DNA of 64,000 nt, from the NCBI GenBank assembly GCA_036365145.1, contig JAEOAD010000048.1, positions 17,367,001 through 17,431,000 on the forward strand, read 5' to 3'. This DNA is from Orientallactaga sibirica. Its lineage: Eukaryota > Chordata > Mammalia > Rodentia > Dipodidae. The notes below the pieces were generated by a model, which saw only the letters and a program-made list of their open reading frames with translations, did no database searches and was not told the origin of the DNA. Shown in pieces: positions 10,646-21,827 of this stretch. The position numbers were made by a program, and so were the translations under genes. Position 1 is the first letter of the stretch; every line of letters begins with the position of its first letter.

Positions 10646-10679
10646 CCGAGAGCTCTCATTCCTACCTCCCCATTGTGTC

Positions 10680-10835
10680 AAATTTTTCTCAGTCAGTGTG
10701 GCAACACGTGGGAACTTGTTAGAAATGCATGATTTTGGCCCCTAAATAATGCCTACAGAATTAGACTATATGCCATTAACAATCTCTCTGTGTGCTCTGT
10801 ATGCATAGGACGACTGGGAAAGCTCTGAGAACAGT
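10680..10835 (+). mobile_element. MER5A-like (hAT-Charlie) DNA transposon
   Basis: Blocks 'acgtgggaacttgttagaaa' and 'gcatgattttggcccctaaa' match the start of MER5A-type elements, and the end near 'gctctgagaaca' is diverged. It is a non-autonomous element with no coding potential, sitting between two halves of an ancient L1. Confidence 0.55.
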
Positions 10836-10849
10836 CTAAACATCTTTGT

Positions 10850-11010
10850 TGTTGTTTTTTTAATGATATGTAGAACTCTTGATAGGATGCCATCTAGCCT
10901 TGGCAACTTTTTGCACTTAATTGATCCATATTCAAGTTGACACTTCTTGGGTCAATTTTGACATTTTATATTTTGTCAAGAAGCCATTTATATCCCCAAT
11001 CTTTACAACT
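10850..11010 (-). mobile_element. Ancient L1 ORF2 fragment (right part)
   Basis: Antisense L1 pattern continues: 'atgccatctagccttggcaa' corresponds to the region just upstream of the reverse transcriptase domain. Very diverged. Confidence 0.55.
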
Positions 11011-12468
11011 TATTGCTGCCCAGTGGAAGTATGTGTTAATAGTTTAATGACCTCATTCTCTTCCATCACATAAAGAGGACACTTCCTCTTTCCCCGTCTT
11101 ACGCTCTTGCCAATGTGAATTTCCAGGGACCTAGACAGTGAGGATGCGGGGTTCACACAACCTGACCTATGAATCAGTTTGCATAGGAGCCAGCCTCCAC
11201 CTAAACTGCCTTCATACCTACCATATACTGCCTCACTAAATAATGTCCAAGCTGCCTCACAACACATATTCCATTAACACCCATGATCTCGCTGGAGATT
11301 TGTATTTTAAAAGGTCTGACAGAAAATACTTTACTAAGAGGAAAATGATTCTTAACATTGTCATGTACTTAGCTCACCTGGGGCTTTTAGAATGCTCTGT
11401 CCCTCCAATATAAACAAGCAGGGTTCAGGAGAGTGTTTTGAGGAAAATGCTAAGGCCCATTCTTATGAAGTGGCAGGTTGGTCGAAATTAAAGCTGTATG
11501 CAGATACAGAAACTGACAGATTTCAGACACTCGTCCTAGAGAGAACAATTTTATAAACTACACTAGCTTTTCCCCCTGCCCCCTTCAATTAAGGAGCCAA
11601 AGTTTTGTTTGTGCTTTTAAAAACGCCTGAAAAATCCATTACTTGCACACTTTCATTTGCAAATATTCTAATAGTCAAGTCAGATAGATTTCAAAAGTCA
11701 CTTCTGCACTCAAATTGACCTAAGGTTATTACTTTAAAGACTATGTATATATTTCAGCTCACTGATGGACCAGCCTATGTTCCTCATGATGAAAGTGTTA
11801 TTACACAGATACTGCTGAATCCCTTCACAAAATTAATTTAAATCTCGTGCCGCAGACCAAAGATCCTCAATCTATAATCATCTATTTCGGAAGTGTTCAC
11901 AGGAGCAAGCACTGGACTTGCACAGTCTTCCTGTTGTGGTGTATTTAGGTCTCTTTTAAGTATCTGGACTGGAAACCATCTTAACCTCATATTCCTGGCC
12001 ATAACTGTTCTGAGAACATTCTTAACCTGCAATAAATAGTGCTGAGTGTTGAAAAAAGAAAATAATCCTTGATCCTTCCTACCTCAGAGAACAATCAATT
12101 TACCTGCTTGGTAATATTTTTCGCTCTAATCAAAATATTCCTTTCCAAAAGCCCAGGGTGAAGAGTGAATAAGAGAGATGAAATGACAGAAGTGATGAAA
12201 GGATGTTATTGCATTTAAAAGTTGTAGAAATGAAACACTGAAGGACGGACCTTCAGTCACAGAACCTCGCACAGGTGGGGGAAATGTTCATCATAAAGCA
12301 AACAGAAACCCAAGTGCACTCAGTTTTGTATGACCTTGAATACATTACTGTTTTCATTGTTTTTTTACTTATGGGAAAAATTATGACGTTAAAGCCTAAG
12401 TATCCTGCAATAAAGTCCTAGAAAAAATAACACAAAGGCATAATTATTTTATTTTATTTTATTTTAAT
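11011..12468. other. Unique DNA, 1.4 kb, few repeats
   Basis: AT-rich sequence without recognisable gene, SINE or LINE. It may hold non-coding conserved sequence but nothing specific supports that. An ATTTT run leads into the B1 at 12,483. Confidence 0.4.
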
Positions 12469-12482
12469 TTTTGTTTGGTTTT

Positions 12483-12620
12483 TCGAGGTAGGCTCTCACT
12501 CTGGTCCAGGCTGACCTGGAATTCACTATGTAGTCTCAGGGTGGCCTTGAACTCACGGCGATCCTCCTACCTCTGCCTCCTAAGTGCTGGGATTAAAGGC
12601 GTGCACCACCACGCCTGGCT
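12483..12620 (-). mobile_element. B1-like SINE
   Basis: On plus it reads 'tcgaggtaggctctcactct' to 'ccaccacgcctggct'. The duplication 'tgtttggtttt' lies on both sides (about 12,472-12,482 and 12,622-12,632). There is no long A-tail, as in other B1-like copies of this window. Confidence 0.92.
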
Positions 12621-13074
12621 CTGTTTGGTTTTCTCTAAACATTAAACCTGGTATTTACAAAATACTCTCTGGGAAAATGTCCCTTTCAAATAATGACATT
12701 CAGAATTCCTTTTTCCCACCCCTCCCACTGAGTACCCAACCGCAGAGGATTGCCGTGGAACATAGACACACACCCTCAGTGTGGTGGTGGGAAGACACAG
12801 CAGGAAAAGTTTGAACATACTCGAGCTATTTTGGGAAAAACTTGCTAGAAAAGTGAATTCAGGAAAATCTCCCTGTGGTACTTCACCTAGGCAGACTTTT
12901 GAAAAGCAGGTGGAGGAGGATTGCTAAGAACCTGGAAAGAATGGGGGGAAGAGGCAGAAGGGACACAAATGAAGAGACTGAGGAGCAAGGAAGGAGGGGA
13001 AATAAGGAGTAAACGTGGCCAAGTATTTGCTAGTGAGATTCAGGTAAGGACCTTGGAGCGCTTTGTGTTGTCAT
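12621..13074. other. Unique DNA, possible L2 remnant
   Basis: The purine-rich stretch at about 12,900-13,060 is weakly reminiscent of antisense L2, but too diverged to call. No gene seen. Confidence 0.3.
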
Positions 13075-13505
13075 GTGTAATATGTTGACTTGATAGGATT
13101 TAGAATCACGGAAACAAATCTCTGGGCACATCTAGATTAAGTGGTTTGAGGAGGGGTGACCCACCCTAATTGTGGGTGGCACCATGTCTTGAGCTAGGTG
13201 TCCTGAACTGCACAAAAGGGGAGCTGGTAAGCGAAGTCAGTAGGAAATATATAATCACAAAATGTGTAAGGAAAGTGCTGGGCTAAGGAGCGAGCTAGCT
13301 GGGCACAACATTCACCACTCTCTTCTTAATTGAGGACACAACGTGACCAGCGGCTTCATGTTCCTGCCACCCCACATGCCTTCCCTGCCACAGCAGACTA
13401 TGACCTTGACTGGCAATCCAAGATAAAACCTTTCCTTCAAATGGATTTTGTCAGGTACTTTATCCCAGTAATGAGAAAGGTAGGTAATACACAGGTTGTG
13501 GAGTT
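13075..13505 (+). mobile_element. LTR-like rodent repeat
   Basis: It carries 'cccaccctaattgtgggtgg', 'cctgaactgcacaaaagg' and an end with 'aggtactttatcccagtaat' followed by 'taatacac'. The 3' part resembles the LTR at 59,495-59,862. It is a known type of rodent interspersed repeat, but I cannot name the family with certainty. Confidence 0.6.
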
Positions 13506-13539
13506 TAATATCATCTCTTGCCATATTTAATGCATTGAT

Positions 13540-13685
13540 TCCTAAAACCACCCCAAGAGATAGTTTGTCAAAGGAGGGAAGAAAGGCAGATTGGTTTATG
13601 GCAGATCATACATAGAAGAAATGGCAGAGCTAGGATAGGAATTTAGGACTAATCTCTTATTCTCTCTGCTGCTTCTATGATATGT
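13540..13685 (-). mobile_element. MIR-like SINE remnant
   Basis: The block 'atggcagagctaggatagga' followed by a pyrimidine-rich end is the usual antisense MIR core and tail pattern. Very old. Confidence 0.5.
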
Positions 13686-13768
13686 AGAACATGGAGATTA
13701 ACATCAGGGTTTGATTTATTGGGACCCAGTGAGAGAGTGCAATGGTGAAGGAGGCAGGAAAGACCAAC

Positions 13769-13845
13769 AGAGGTGTGTGTATGTGTGTATGTATGTATGT
13801 ATGTATGTATGTATGTATGTATGTATGTAGTATGTATATGAGACA
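13769..13845 (+). repeat. (GTAT)n microsatellite
   Basis: About 12 GTAT units with slight interruptions after a short GT run. It precedes an L1 3' remnant. Confidence 0.95.
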
Positions 13846-14530
13846 GAGCAAGAGATACTTCTGATCCATGAACACATTAATTTGATCATCTTCTCCTCCC
13901 ATTACCCTCTTTGTCCTACTTCTCCACCCATATTCCACTGAGCCTCCTCCTCTTTCCAAGAAGTCCTTCCTTCTTCTATTTTACTGTCTCTTTCTTTTAA
14001 AAAATATTTTTATTTATTTGTTTGCAAGCAGAGACAGAGAGAGAGAGGAGAGACAGACAGAGAGAATGAGAACACCAGGGCCTCAGCCGCTGCATTTGAA
14101 CTCCAGATGCTTGCACCACCTAGTGGGCATGTGCGACCTTGTGCTTGCCTCATCTTTGTGTGTCTGGCTTAGGTGGGATCTGGAGAGTTGACCATGGGTC
14201 CTTAGGCTTCAAAGGCAAGCACCTTAACCACTAAGGCATCTCTCCAGCCCTTGCTGTCTCATTCTTTTGGTCCCCCTCCATCCTCTCTGTCAACATATTG
14301 GGGGGCTCAATGTTGTGCAGGTCTTGTGGGAATAGTGGCCTCCACAATGAAATCATAAGGACAGCAATCAGCTCACATCCTAAGGACAGTGTCTGAAGTG
14401 CTCTTTCCCACATCATGGCTCTTATATCTTCTGTCTTTCCCTCCACAATGTTCCCTGAGCCTTTCAGTGCATGACACCAGTGCAGGAGATAGGGGGAAAG
14501 TACTGCTCTCATTGTTAGCCAGAGAAATTC
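13846..14530 (-). mobile_element. L1 3' UTR remnant split by a SINE
   Basis: Both sides of the SINE at 13,999-14,250 carry L1 3'-end blocks: 'tttgatcatcttctcctccc' on the left; 'atggctcttatatcttctgt' and 'cacaatgttccctgagcctt' on the right. Orientation is minus, as for all L1 3' UTR fragments I found here. Confidence 0.7.
13999..14250 (-). mobile_element. B2-like SINE inside L1 remnant
   Basis: On plus it runs from an 'aaaaaatatttttatttatt' tail to 'catctctccagccc'. The duplication 'actgtctctttctttt' (left) and 'gctgtctcattctttt' (right) shows insertion into the L1 sequence. Confidence 0.92.
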
Positions 14531-14606
14531 TGTTTGGAAATGGCAGCAGATACTGAGGAGACTAAAAGCTCTTTAAAGTAATGAAAGTAAGAGTCTAACC
14601 AAAATC

Positions 14607-14848
14607 TTTTTTATTATTATTATTGAGAGAGACACACACACACAGAGAGGAAGAGGCAGAGAGAGAGAATGGGTGCACCAGAGGCCTCTCAGCCACTATG
14701 AATGAACTCCAGACATGTGCGCCCCCTTGTGGGCAAGAGCAGTATTGCATCCTTGCATCACTTTACATCTGGCTAAACGTGGGACCTGGAGATCGAACAG
14801 GCGTTCTTGGGCTTGGCAGGCAGGCTCCTTAACCATCTCTCCAGTCCC
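14607..14848 (-). mobile_element. B2-like SINE
   Basis: TTATTA-type tail, a GA-rich stretch, then the head complement 'accatctctccagtcc'. Flanks 'ccaaaatctttttt' and 'ccaaagtcattttt' form a diverged duplication. Confidence 0.9.
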
Positions 14849-14865
14849 CAAAGTCATTTTTGTTG

Positions 14866-14945
14866 TTGTTTTGTTATACTAGGGATGAGAGTCAGAGCCT
14901 TCTGCATGCTAGGCTAACAGTGTACCATTGAGCCATCCCCTTGCC
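14866..14945 (-). mobile_element. ID-like SINE
   Basis: The antisense ID pattern is present: 'gagtcagagccttctgcatg' and 'gtgtaccattgagccatccc'. Old copy. Confidence 0.65.
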
Positions 14946-16239
14946 TCTCACTGATGTGTTCTAGGCAAGTGTTCCCCACATCCTTAGCTCAAAACAACAT
15001 GTTTAACTTACCAATCAGGTTACTTAGCAGGCCACTTGTGATGGAGACACTGGTTTAAGTGCAACAGAGATGTTGTTCTTAAGTTATTAGCAAGCACAGA
15101 CACCCACTTAGCATGTGATCACAAGGTAGGAAGTTCCTCTGAGAACTGGTACAGGGGAATTAGTAGCAAAAGTGTGTGGGGAAAACACTGGGCCAAAGAT
15201 ATTCTGAAAATGTCGAATTTATTTTGGGTTAATGTATAAAATATAATGTAATTCAGATGGCATGAACATCCAGAAAATGGGACTTAGTCTTGGGAGATTT
15301 AGAAAATAACTTCCAACATTCAGATAAATAGGATGTTCACTCTGTTTAGGAAACTGAATGGGCTAAGATCACATCTTGATCCCACACCATGAATACTAAG
15401 GACAAGTGCCCTTTAAACAACTCAGATTTCAAGTCAAAATTTCACACAGGTATGCTCAGAAAGACCAAAATAAATTTGATATCCCCCCCCCAAAAAAAAA
15501 CCCAAGATTTTGAAAAGGCCTAGTTTAACCTTATTTTTAAAGCATTATAAAAAAGCTTATATCTCAAATTGTCCTAAGAATTATTTCCAATAGAAAGCAG
15601 TACCTGTAGGCGATCTGATGTCAGAATATCAACTGGTCAGATTTCTTTTATGATCAGTCTCCCCCTAGTTTCTAGGGTTTCCATAAAAGAAGTACAAAAG
15701 CTGACTTGGGCCTGCTCCATCCACTTAGCAAAGGAGCATAAAGTGATCTGAACGACTAGTCCTGCCTCTATGAAAGAAGCCTCCCTTCATCCTTTAAAAA
15801 CTTACTGCATCCGTGGTTTAATGGTATCCCATCATGAAACTCAAAATATCAGTAAAGAAACAAGCAGCCATAGACATCAATTCTGGCTCAAAGCACCTAG
15901 AATGCAAACTCATTTCTGTTCTACATTCCCAAGTTGACCCCAACACAGTGGTTTTCACACTTTGAAAAGAAAATATGAACTGTTTTAAGATATTGCTTCA
16001 CAGCAAGGGGTGGTATATGGAAAGTCAATTATTCCTTGATAAGGAAGGGATGTTGTTAACAGTTTTTGACCACAAGATCTTTGGAGTGTGAGGACTTAAC
16101 TGTCTTACTACTTGCTCTTCCTCTAGCCTCTAAAATCAGGAACATTATTGTTTGCAGACCTAGAATGTAAAATACATTTATGTACCCCTATTCGTTATCG
16201 TACCTGCTAAACTTCCTTCTGGAATAATCGACACTTTGG
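14946..16239. other. Unique DNA, 1.3 kb
   Basis: No gene or repeat family recognised. There is an imperfect C-run/A-run at 15,483-15,500. Confidence 0.4.

Positions 16240-16307
<68 letters not shown>
16240..16307 (+). repeat. (CTTT)n microsatellite
   Basis: About 16 uninterrupted CTTT units, a homopurine-homopyrimidine mirror tract able in principle to form triplex DNA. Confidence 0.97.
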
Positions 16308-16396
16308 GATACACATTCCTATGAGCGTTACAGTCTAGAACCCTGGAGTGTCAGTCCTCTTTGGACAGAACTCACTTAATAAAGTTTACTTTTTCA

Positions 16397-16646
16397 GTAG
16401 CTGGAGAGATAGCTTAGCAGCTTAGCCTGCCAAGCCTAAGAACGCCCATTCAAATCCCTAGGTCCCACATTTAGCCAGACGCAAAAATGATGCAAGCTCG
16501 CAATGTCACACATGTGCACAAGGGGGGTGCATGTGTCTGGAGTTCATTCACAGCAACTGAGAAGGCCACTGGTGTGCCCATTCTCTCTCTGCCTCTTTCT
16601 CTTCTCTCTCTCTCTCTGTTTCTCTCTCTCAAAAAAAAAAAAAAAA
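16397..16646 (+). mobile_element. B2-like SINE with perfect 16-bp duplication
   Basis: Head 'gtagctggagagatagctta', CT-rich 3' part and an uninterrupted A-tail. The duplication 'aaagtttactttttca' is identical at 16,381-16,396 and 16,647-16,662, indicating a recent insertion. Confidence 0.95.
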
Positions 16647-16662
16647 AAAGTTTACTTTTTCA

Positions 16663-17170
16663 CAAGTGCACATGTGATCCCAGGGCAGATCCAGTAGAGC
16701 CATACACGTTACTGATCCACCTCCTATCACCCACAACAAGCCAAAAGTACCAACACGAGCATAGCTCATTCATTCCCGGAGGGAGAGTCATGCCGCAGTC
16801 CTGTTTCACTTGTCTAACTGTAATTTAGGTCACGCCATGCGTCTAGGCAGGAAGCAGAAGGGAGAAGATCATAATTCTGACCTGCTCTCCTGTGTCTTTC
16901 CTCACCTCCCCACCTTGACAGGCGGAGCAACTGTAAATTCAGTTGGGAGAAATACCTCAGTGTAATCACCGTGGAAACAAGACCAGCAGAGACATTTCTG
17001 AACACAAGCAGCATTAGCCCTCAGAGGATAGGGATCACCCTGCACTGGGTGGATGCAGTCGCACCGGGACAGGAACTGCCACCAGACCAGATGAAGGAAA
17101 CAGCAGAGAAGCACTCCCATTCTGAAAAGCGTCTCTCGGATAATAACCCACCTCTGCCTGTTTCGCTTTG
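16663..17170. other. Unique DNA
   Basis: No gene or repeat recognised. Overlapping short frames on both strands look like chance. Confidence 0.4.
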
Positions 17171-17226
17171 ACTTTCTTGAGACAAGGTCTCACTATACCA
17201 CCCAGGGTGACCAGGCTCACCAGCTG
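17171..17226 (-). mobile_element. B1 fragment
   Basis: 'cttgagacaaggtctcacta' followed by 'cccagggtgaccaggctcac' is the antisense 3' part of a B1. Only about 55 bases remain. Confidence 0.65.
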
Positions 17227-17893
17227 CTTAAAATTAAAAGAATGGGATTTAATTACTTCCATGGGGAAGCAAAAACATTTGGCTTGTCCTACAGGCAGGA
17301 GAGAGAGCCAGACCTGGATAGTAATCCTTGAAGCTGCCATCCCTCCTTTCAGGACGCTTTCCCAAAGAATGCATTCAGTATTATCCTCCACAGTACACAG
17401 CAGTGAAGAAAACAATCAGGAGTCTATTAACTAAGTCCTGTGGGCGGGGGAGGGAAAGTGTGTCCCAGAACTTAACAGATGATCAGCTCATTTTGTCTCA
17501 TCCTAACAGCCAAGGTTTGAAGAATCTATATCTCTGACACAAAGAAAGAAACAAGCATGTGTGCAAGAAAGTAGATGAGAAAGTCAATTACAGACTTCAT
17601 AAATATCTTGTGCTGTCTGTATTTTTTAATTAGAGTTAGTTATCAAAGACATTGCACCTTTCAAGTCTATGGCTGGACTTAGCAATGTTTAACAATGGCT
17701 TTATTAAGCACATGCTTGAATGCACTCAGCAATGAACTCAATTTACTTCACATTAATGTTTGCAAATACATTATTGACAATTCTTAAATATTTCAAATCA
17801 GCCAATTTGGCAGTACATAGGCTTGCTCTCAGTTCTTTTGAGAAGACATGAAGACTGAAAGAAAAAAAAAGCCTAGGCCCTGAGTCCAAGTGG
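17227..17893. other. Unique DNA next to a pseudogene
   Basis: No gene recognised. The last part (about 17,840-17,893) would be the 3' flank of the UQCRFS1 pseudogene. No clear T-run (antisense poly(A)) marks its end. Confidence 0.4.
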
Positions 17894-18575
17894 CTAACCA
17901 AAAACATCTCTGGTGAGCTCGTAGAAGGGTACTTCAGGTTGAGAGCGGCAGACTTTCCGATCTTGCCAGATGCACCTGTGTGTGACCCTTGGCAAGGGCA
18001 GGAGCAGTCATTGAAATCTCATCCACAACCAAGAGAAGTGGGACAGCCCACTCAGGTCACCGTACTTGCTCTATGTCGTGATGTGGGTCCCTCACCTGGG
18101 GCACTCAGTTGATGCTTCTGGGTTAATTTGTTGCCTCTACAGCACATCAATGGATTTGCCACCATCTGAAAGCCATGTTCTTGCCTTCTGGGACATCAGA
18201 CAACTTGATTTTGTTTTTTAAAAAATATTTATTTTTATTTATTTGAGACAGACGGGGGGGATGGGCACACCAGGGCCTGTAACCACTGCAAATGAACTCC
18301 AGATGTATGTGCCACCTTGTGCATCTGGCTTACATGGGATCTGGGGAATCAAACCTGGATCCTTAGGCTTTGCAGGCAAGTGCCTTAACCACTAAGCCAT
18401 CTCTCTAGACCTGATTTTGTTTTTCAACTTGGCCAGTACATCAGCAGTCTCATTCACACTGCAAACAAACTGGAAGCCCATGTTTGTGGCAGCACACGTG
18501 ATGCCCACAGTAGTAGCTGTAGTTACCAAGTTGGAGAAGCCTTTTTTCTTTTCCTAGTCTCATTGCTCTCTTTAA
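17894..18575 (-). pseudogene. UQCRFS1: UQCRFS1 (Rieske iron-sulfur protein) pseudogene
   Basis: The minus strand translates to a decayed copy of the ubiquinol-cytochrome c reductase Rieske subunit of mitochondrial complex III. From the 5' side one reads KESNETRK, GFSNLVTTATTVGI (the membrane-anchor hinge), ADVLAKLKNKI, LSDVPEGKNMAFRW, then, after frameshifts, RDPHHD and PEW. The second iron-sulfur box survives as CPCQGSH (DNA 17,980-18,000) where the functional family has CPCHGSH, so a cluster-ligand histidine is lost. The first box (CTHLGC region, about 18,012-18,041) is damaged by a small deletion. The end matches the normal C-terminus region and stop (17,894-17,896). There are several stops and frameshifts, and a B2-like SINE at 18,219-18,410 cuts the frame. 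The N-terminal presequence part is absent. It is probably a processed copy, although no poly(A) tail is visible. It makes no functional protein. Confidence 0.88.
18219..18410 (-). mobile_element. B2-like SINE inside the UQCRFS1 pseudogene
   Basis: On plus it runs from an AT-rich tail to 'aagccatctctctagac'. The duplication 'tgattttgttttt' lies on both sides (about 18,206-18,218 and 18,412-18,424), within pseudogene sequence, so the SINE came after the gene copy. Confidence 0.93.
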
Positions 18576-19261
18576 ACACGTGTGACGAGAACAGAAATGG
18601 GGACTGCAAGACAAACAGAAGGTGAGGAAACACAGACACCTGGGCAGGGGTATACACCAGGGAAGACTTTTAGAGAGTCATAAGAAAAAAGAAAAGAATA
18701 AATTCTAAAAACATAGTTTGAGAAATAGTCTAATTGGTTACTGACAGCGTATAAAATGCTAAAGTTAAAATTAAGTTAGCTACCACCTACTGCATGAAAT
18801 CACAAGACAATATTTGTAAATTAACTCCTTCTCATTGGCAATTGATACGTAACACCTCATTTTATCAAGTTGAAACAGCAAATAACACAATAAACAGCAA
18901 TATTTCAAAGTTTCTGGAAACTCAACTCTGACATACTATACAACCAAATTACTTTGAATGTTCTCTGGATCAGAAAAGGTTTCAAAACTCATCTATTCCA
19001 CCTGGTGAGCTGATTGTGAGATCATCTTCTTAAGGCAGATGCCTAGCCCTGCATACTTTTGTGCTCTCTGGAAGAGCTGCTACAGTTTGTAAACTATGAA
19101 TCAAAAGGCCGTAAGCATTCTGTGATCTGCCAGTGTGATTTAGTTGTTGAAAACTTAAACTTGCTGTAATTTAGTGTAAGTTAGTGCATGTCTACAAGTA
19201 AAACCACTAATGAGCAGAAAAGGACAGAGTTTATCAGAACAGCCAGCACTCAAAATAATGA
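18576..19261. other. Unique DNA
   Basis: AT-rich, no gene or repeat recognised. Confidence 0.4.
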
Positions 19262-19645
19262 AATCTGGGGGCCTAAGGGGATGGTTTGGTGGACAAAGCA
19301 CTTGCTGTATGAGTATGAGGCCTGAAGTTTGGGCCCCCAATACCCATAAATGCTGGGTGGGCCTGGCAGCCTGTCTGTAACACCAGTATTAGGAGGCAGA
19401 GATAGGAGGATCTCCAGGGCAAGTTGGCTAGCTACACAGACTAGTAGAACCAGCAAGCTCTGGGTTTGAGTAAGAGAGGCTGTCTCAAGAAATAAAGTGG
19501 AGAGTGACCAAAGACAATGCCCATCATTAGCCTGTGCCCTCCACACAGGTGCACACCCACACATATGCATGCCCACTTGCATTCAAACACACTCACATCA
19601 CAAATGCATGACACACACACACACACACACAGATATGTATATACA
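19262..19645 (+). mobile_element. B3-like SINE with (CA)n tail
   Basis: A tRNA-like head ('ctaaggggatggtttggtgg') is followed by the B3-type body: 'aggaggcagagataggagga', 'gttggctagctacacagact', 'gaggctgtctcaagaaataa' and 'gtggagagtgaccaaagaca'. It ends in CA repeats at about 19,611-19,630. Belongs to the B2 superfamily. Confidence 0.75.
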
Positions 19646-21370
19646 CATATATGGAAAAATAACTGATTATTCAATTTAGCATGGGGATAAAGGAAAATTT
19701 TCATATATTTCCCTCTTCAGTGAAGGTAACAGTTTCCTCTTTGTAAAGGCATTATCTTTCTTTTTCACAGTGTGGGCCCCTCAAGTGGAATACTTCTGCT
19801 ATAGGCAATAAAATAAAATAGGATGAAATGTTTGCAACAAATGAGCAAACACTTCCAAATAATCACAAATTAAAAGAAAAAAAACAGCTAGATGCTTTGT
19901 GAGGATCTAGTTTTGAGAAAGATAGAAGAGCCGTACATCCCCTCCCCCATACCATTTGTAAGCTTGTAAATGTCTGACATACAAATGAATTTACTGGTAT
20001 AACTTTTAAGTATGTTCCAGAAAGCAAATCTCTCTGCAAAAATATGTGTTTGTCTTGGGAAATCTGTCACAAGGCTTTCTGTTTAGAAAGGGAAACGCTA
20101 CACATCTCTCACTTTTAGAAAATGTGTCGCTTCAACAAGAAAGATCTCATAATGTCATCACAGAACATGGACGATTTCCTGATGTATCAATGCATCATCG
20201 TAAACTGTCTTCCTACCTGGGTCGTCCAGGTTCTGATCCTAATACACTTGAGTGTTCAAGTATTAAATACCTAGTATTTCGTCAGCTTTTTACAAGACCT
20301 GTTAAGGTCCAGAAGCTATGGAAGCCACAAAGATTCATGAACAAGGATGAAACCTGTCGAAATCACTCTGTACTTTTCTGATAAACTCTATCAGGTTTTT
20401 GGAGGGAACCAAGGCATAATTAGTGGCAATATGAGATTCACAACTGTGGCTTTGTGGAATCAGTATGATGACATCACGAACTGTTTTGCCTAATGCCAGT
20501 CTGACAGTGGAGACTGGCATTTGGCATCAAGCATGAATCACTGCCCCATGGCATTGCCAGGGATCACACACAAGCGATATGTTCCCCACCTAAAACATCA
20601 AAGAACCAAATATACCTTCTACATTCAAACCTTTATCTGCAACCATTAACACTTAACAAACCCAGGTTATTAAGATAACCCTAATGACTAAACAGAATGC
20701 CTGCTGTCCTCATTCAGAGGTGTGGTGACAAAAGCAATCTAGTTATGTACCATTTTTTTCTCTGTACAGCAGTTTATACTTTAGTGGACAATATCACTAA
20801 GAAACCTTTAGGAAACTGCCACATTCTACAAGCTATGTTATTAATCAAAGATGCTAGATTTAGTTCGAATTTTAAGAAAGATCAGCTAAGGAAATATCAC
20901 CTAGAAATAAGGAACAATTAAGTCACTTAAATTTCTTTGTGGTTGTTTAATCAGAGAACCTAAATGCCTTAGAAATCTGCATGAAAGAGATGCTACCTAC
21001 GCCAGTGTGAACTTCCTCTCCCACACTGAAGTCTGCCCAACCCCGCCCATGTCCCTGACCCTGTCTCCATAAATCACCTCCATGGACTTTGATGTGCACT
21101 TAAGCAACAAGCTCAGGTCGCCATTACAGGAAAGGGTTTTGGCCTCAGTCTTTGACGTTATTTGCCTGCTTTGGAAAATAATAAGCCATCAATTTTTATA
21201 AGGAATCTTTCAGCTATTAAACTCCAGAGACGCTTTCCACCTGTGCTGCTGTGGCTTTTCTCTGCCCTCGTTTCTCACCTCCTGGTTCCTAGAATCAGCT
21301 CAAAATGGAATAAGTTACTTTATTATTCCTGAACGGTTTCTCTAAGACCCACTGGTTAGCTAGCATTCAG
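19646..21370. other. Unique DNA with an unrecognised open stretch
   Basis: 1.7 kb with no SINE or LINE. A 111-codon frame at 20,046-20,381 (plus) and a 61-codon frame at 20,335-20,520 (minus) are the clearest frames, but I recognise neither protein and stops follow quickly. This could be an unfamiliar degraded pseudogene or simply chance. I assign no function. Confidence 0.4.
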
Positions 21371-21373
21371 TCA

Positions 21374-21374
<1 letters not shown>

Positions 21375-21405
<31 letters not shown>
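21375..21405 (+). repeat. Poly(A) tract
   Basis: About 31 uninterrupted A residues, not attached to a SINE that I can recognise. It may be the tail of an unrecognised retrocopy on the plus strand. Confidence 0.9.
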
Positions 21406-21407
<2 letters not shown>

Positions 21408-21649
21408 ACCTTTCATCAATTCGATACAAAATCTGAGACTATAGGACACAAAAATGAGACATCCCATACCCTTAAACTCACGGTAACAGTTATCACAACA
21501 CAGAGAGCAAAGTGTTTTTATTATGCTACAAAGTCATAAAGGAATCCAAAAATATAACATTTTATTGGCCTGATCCTAAGTTAATATGACAAGGCTAGAT
21601 AAGACTTGCATATGTGGAAAACTCAATGGGAAGTTCATGAAACTTGCAC

Positions 21650-21771
21650 AGGAAAGCCAGGCATATTTGCTCATGCTTGTGATCCCAGCACTGGAGGGGT
21701 GAAGCCAAGGAGGATCGTGCATTTCAGGCCAGCCTGAGTTACATACATACTTGAACCTCTCAAAAAAATGA

Positions 21772-21775
<4 letters not shown>
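21650..21775 (+). mobile_element. B1-like SINE
   Basis: Pieces 'gccaggcatatttgctcatg', 'gtgatcccagcactgg' and 'tcaggccagcctgagttaca' define a diverged B1 whose tail expanded into the adjoining GAAA repeat. Confidence 0.75.
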
Positions 21776-21819
<44 letters not shown>

Positions 21820-21822
21820 AGG
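21769..21822 (+). repeat. (GAAA)n microsatellite
   Basis: About 13 GAAA units, probably grown from the B1 tail. Confidence 0.95.
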
Positions 21823-21827
21823 AAAGG

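Noticed and set aside
13769..13845. CRISPR-like regular repeats
   Set aside because: The regular arrays here are simple microsatellites without unique spacers, and the DNA is mammalian.
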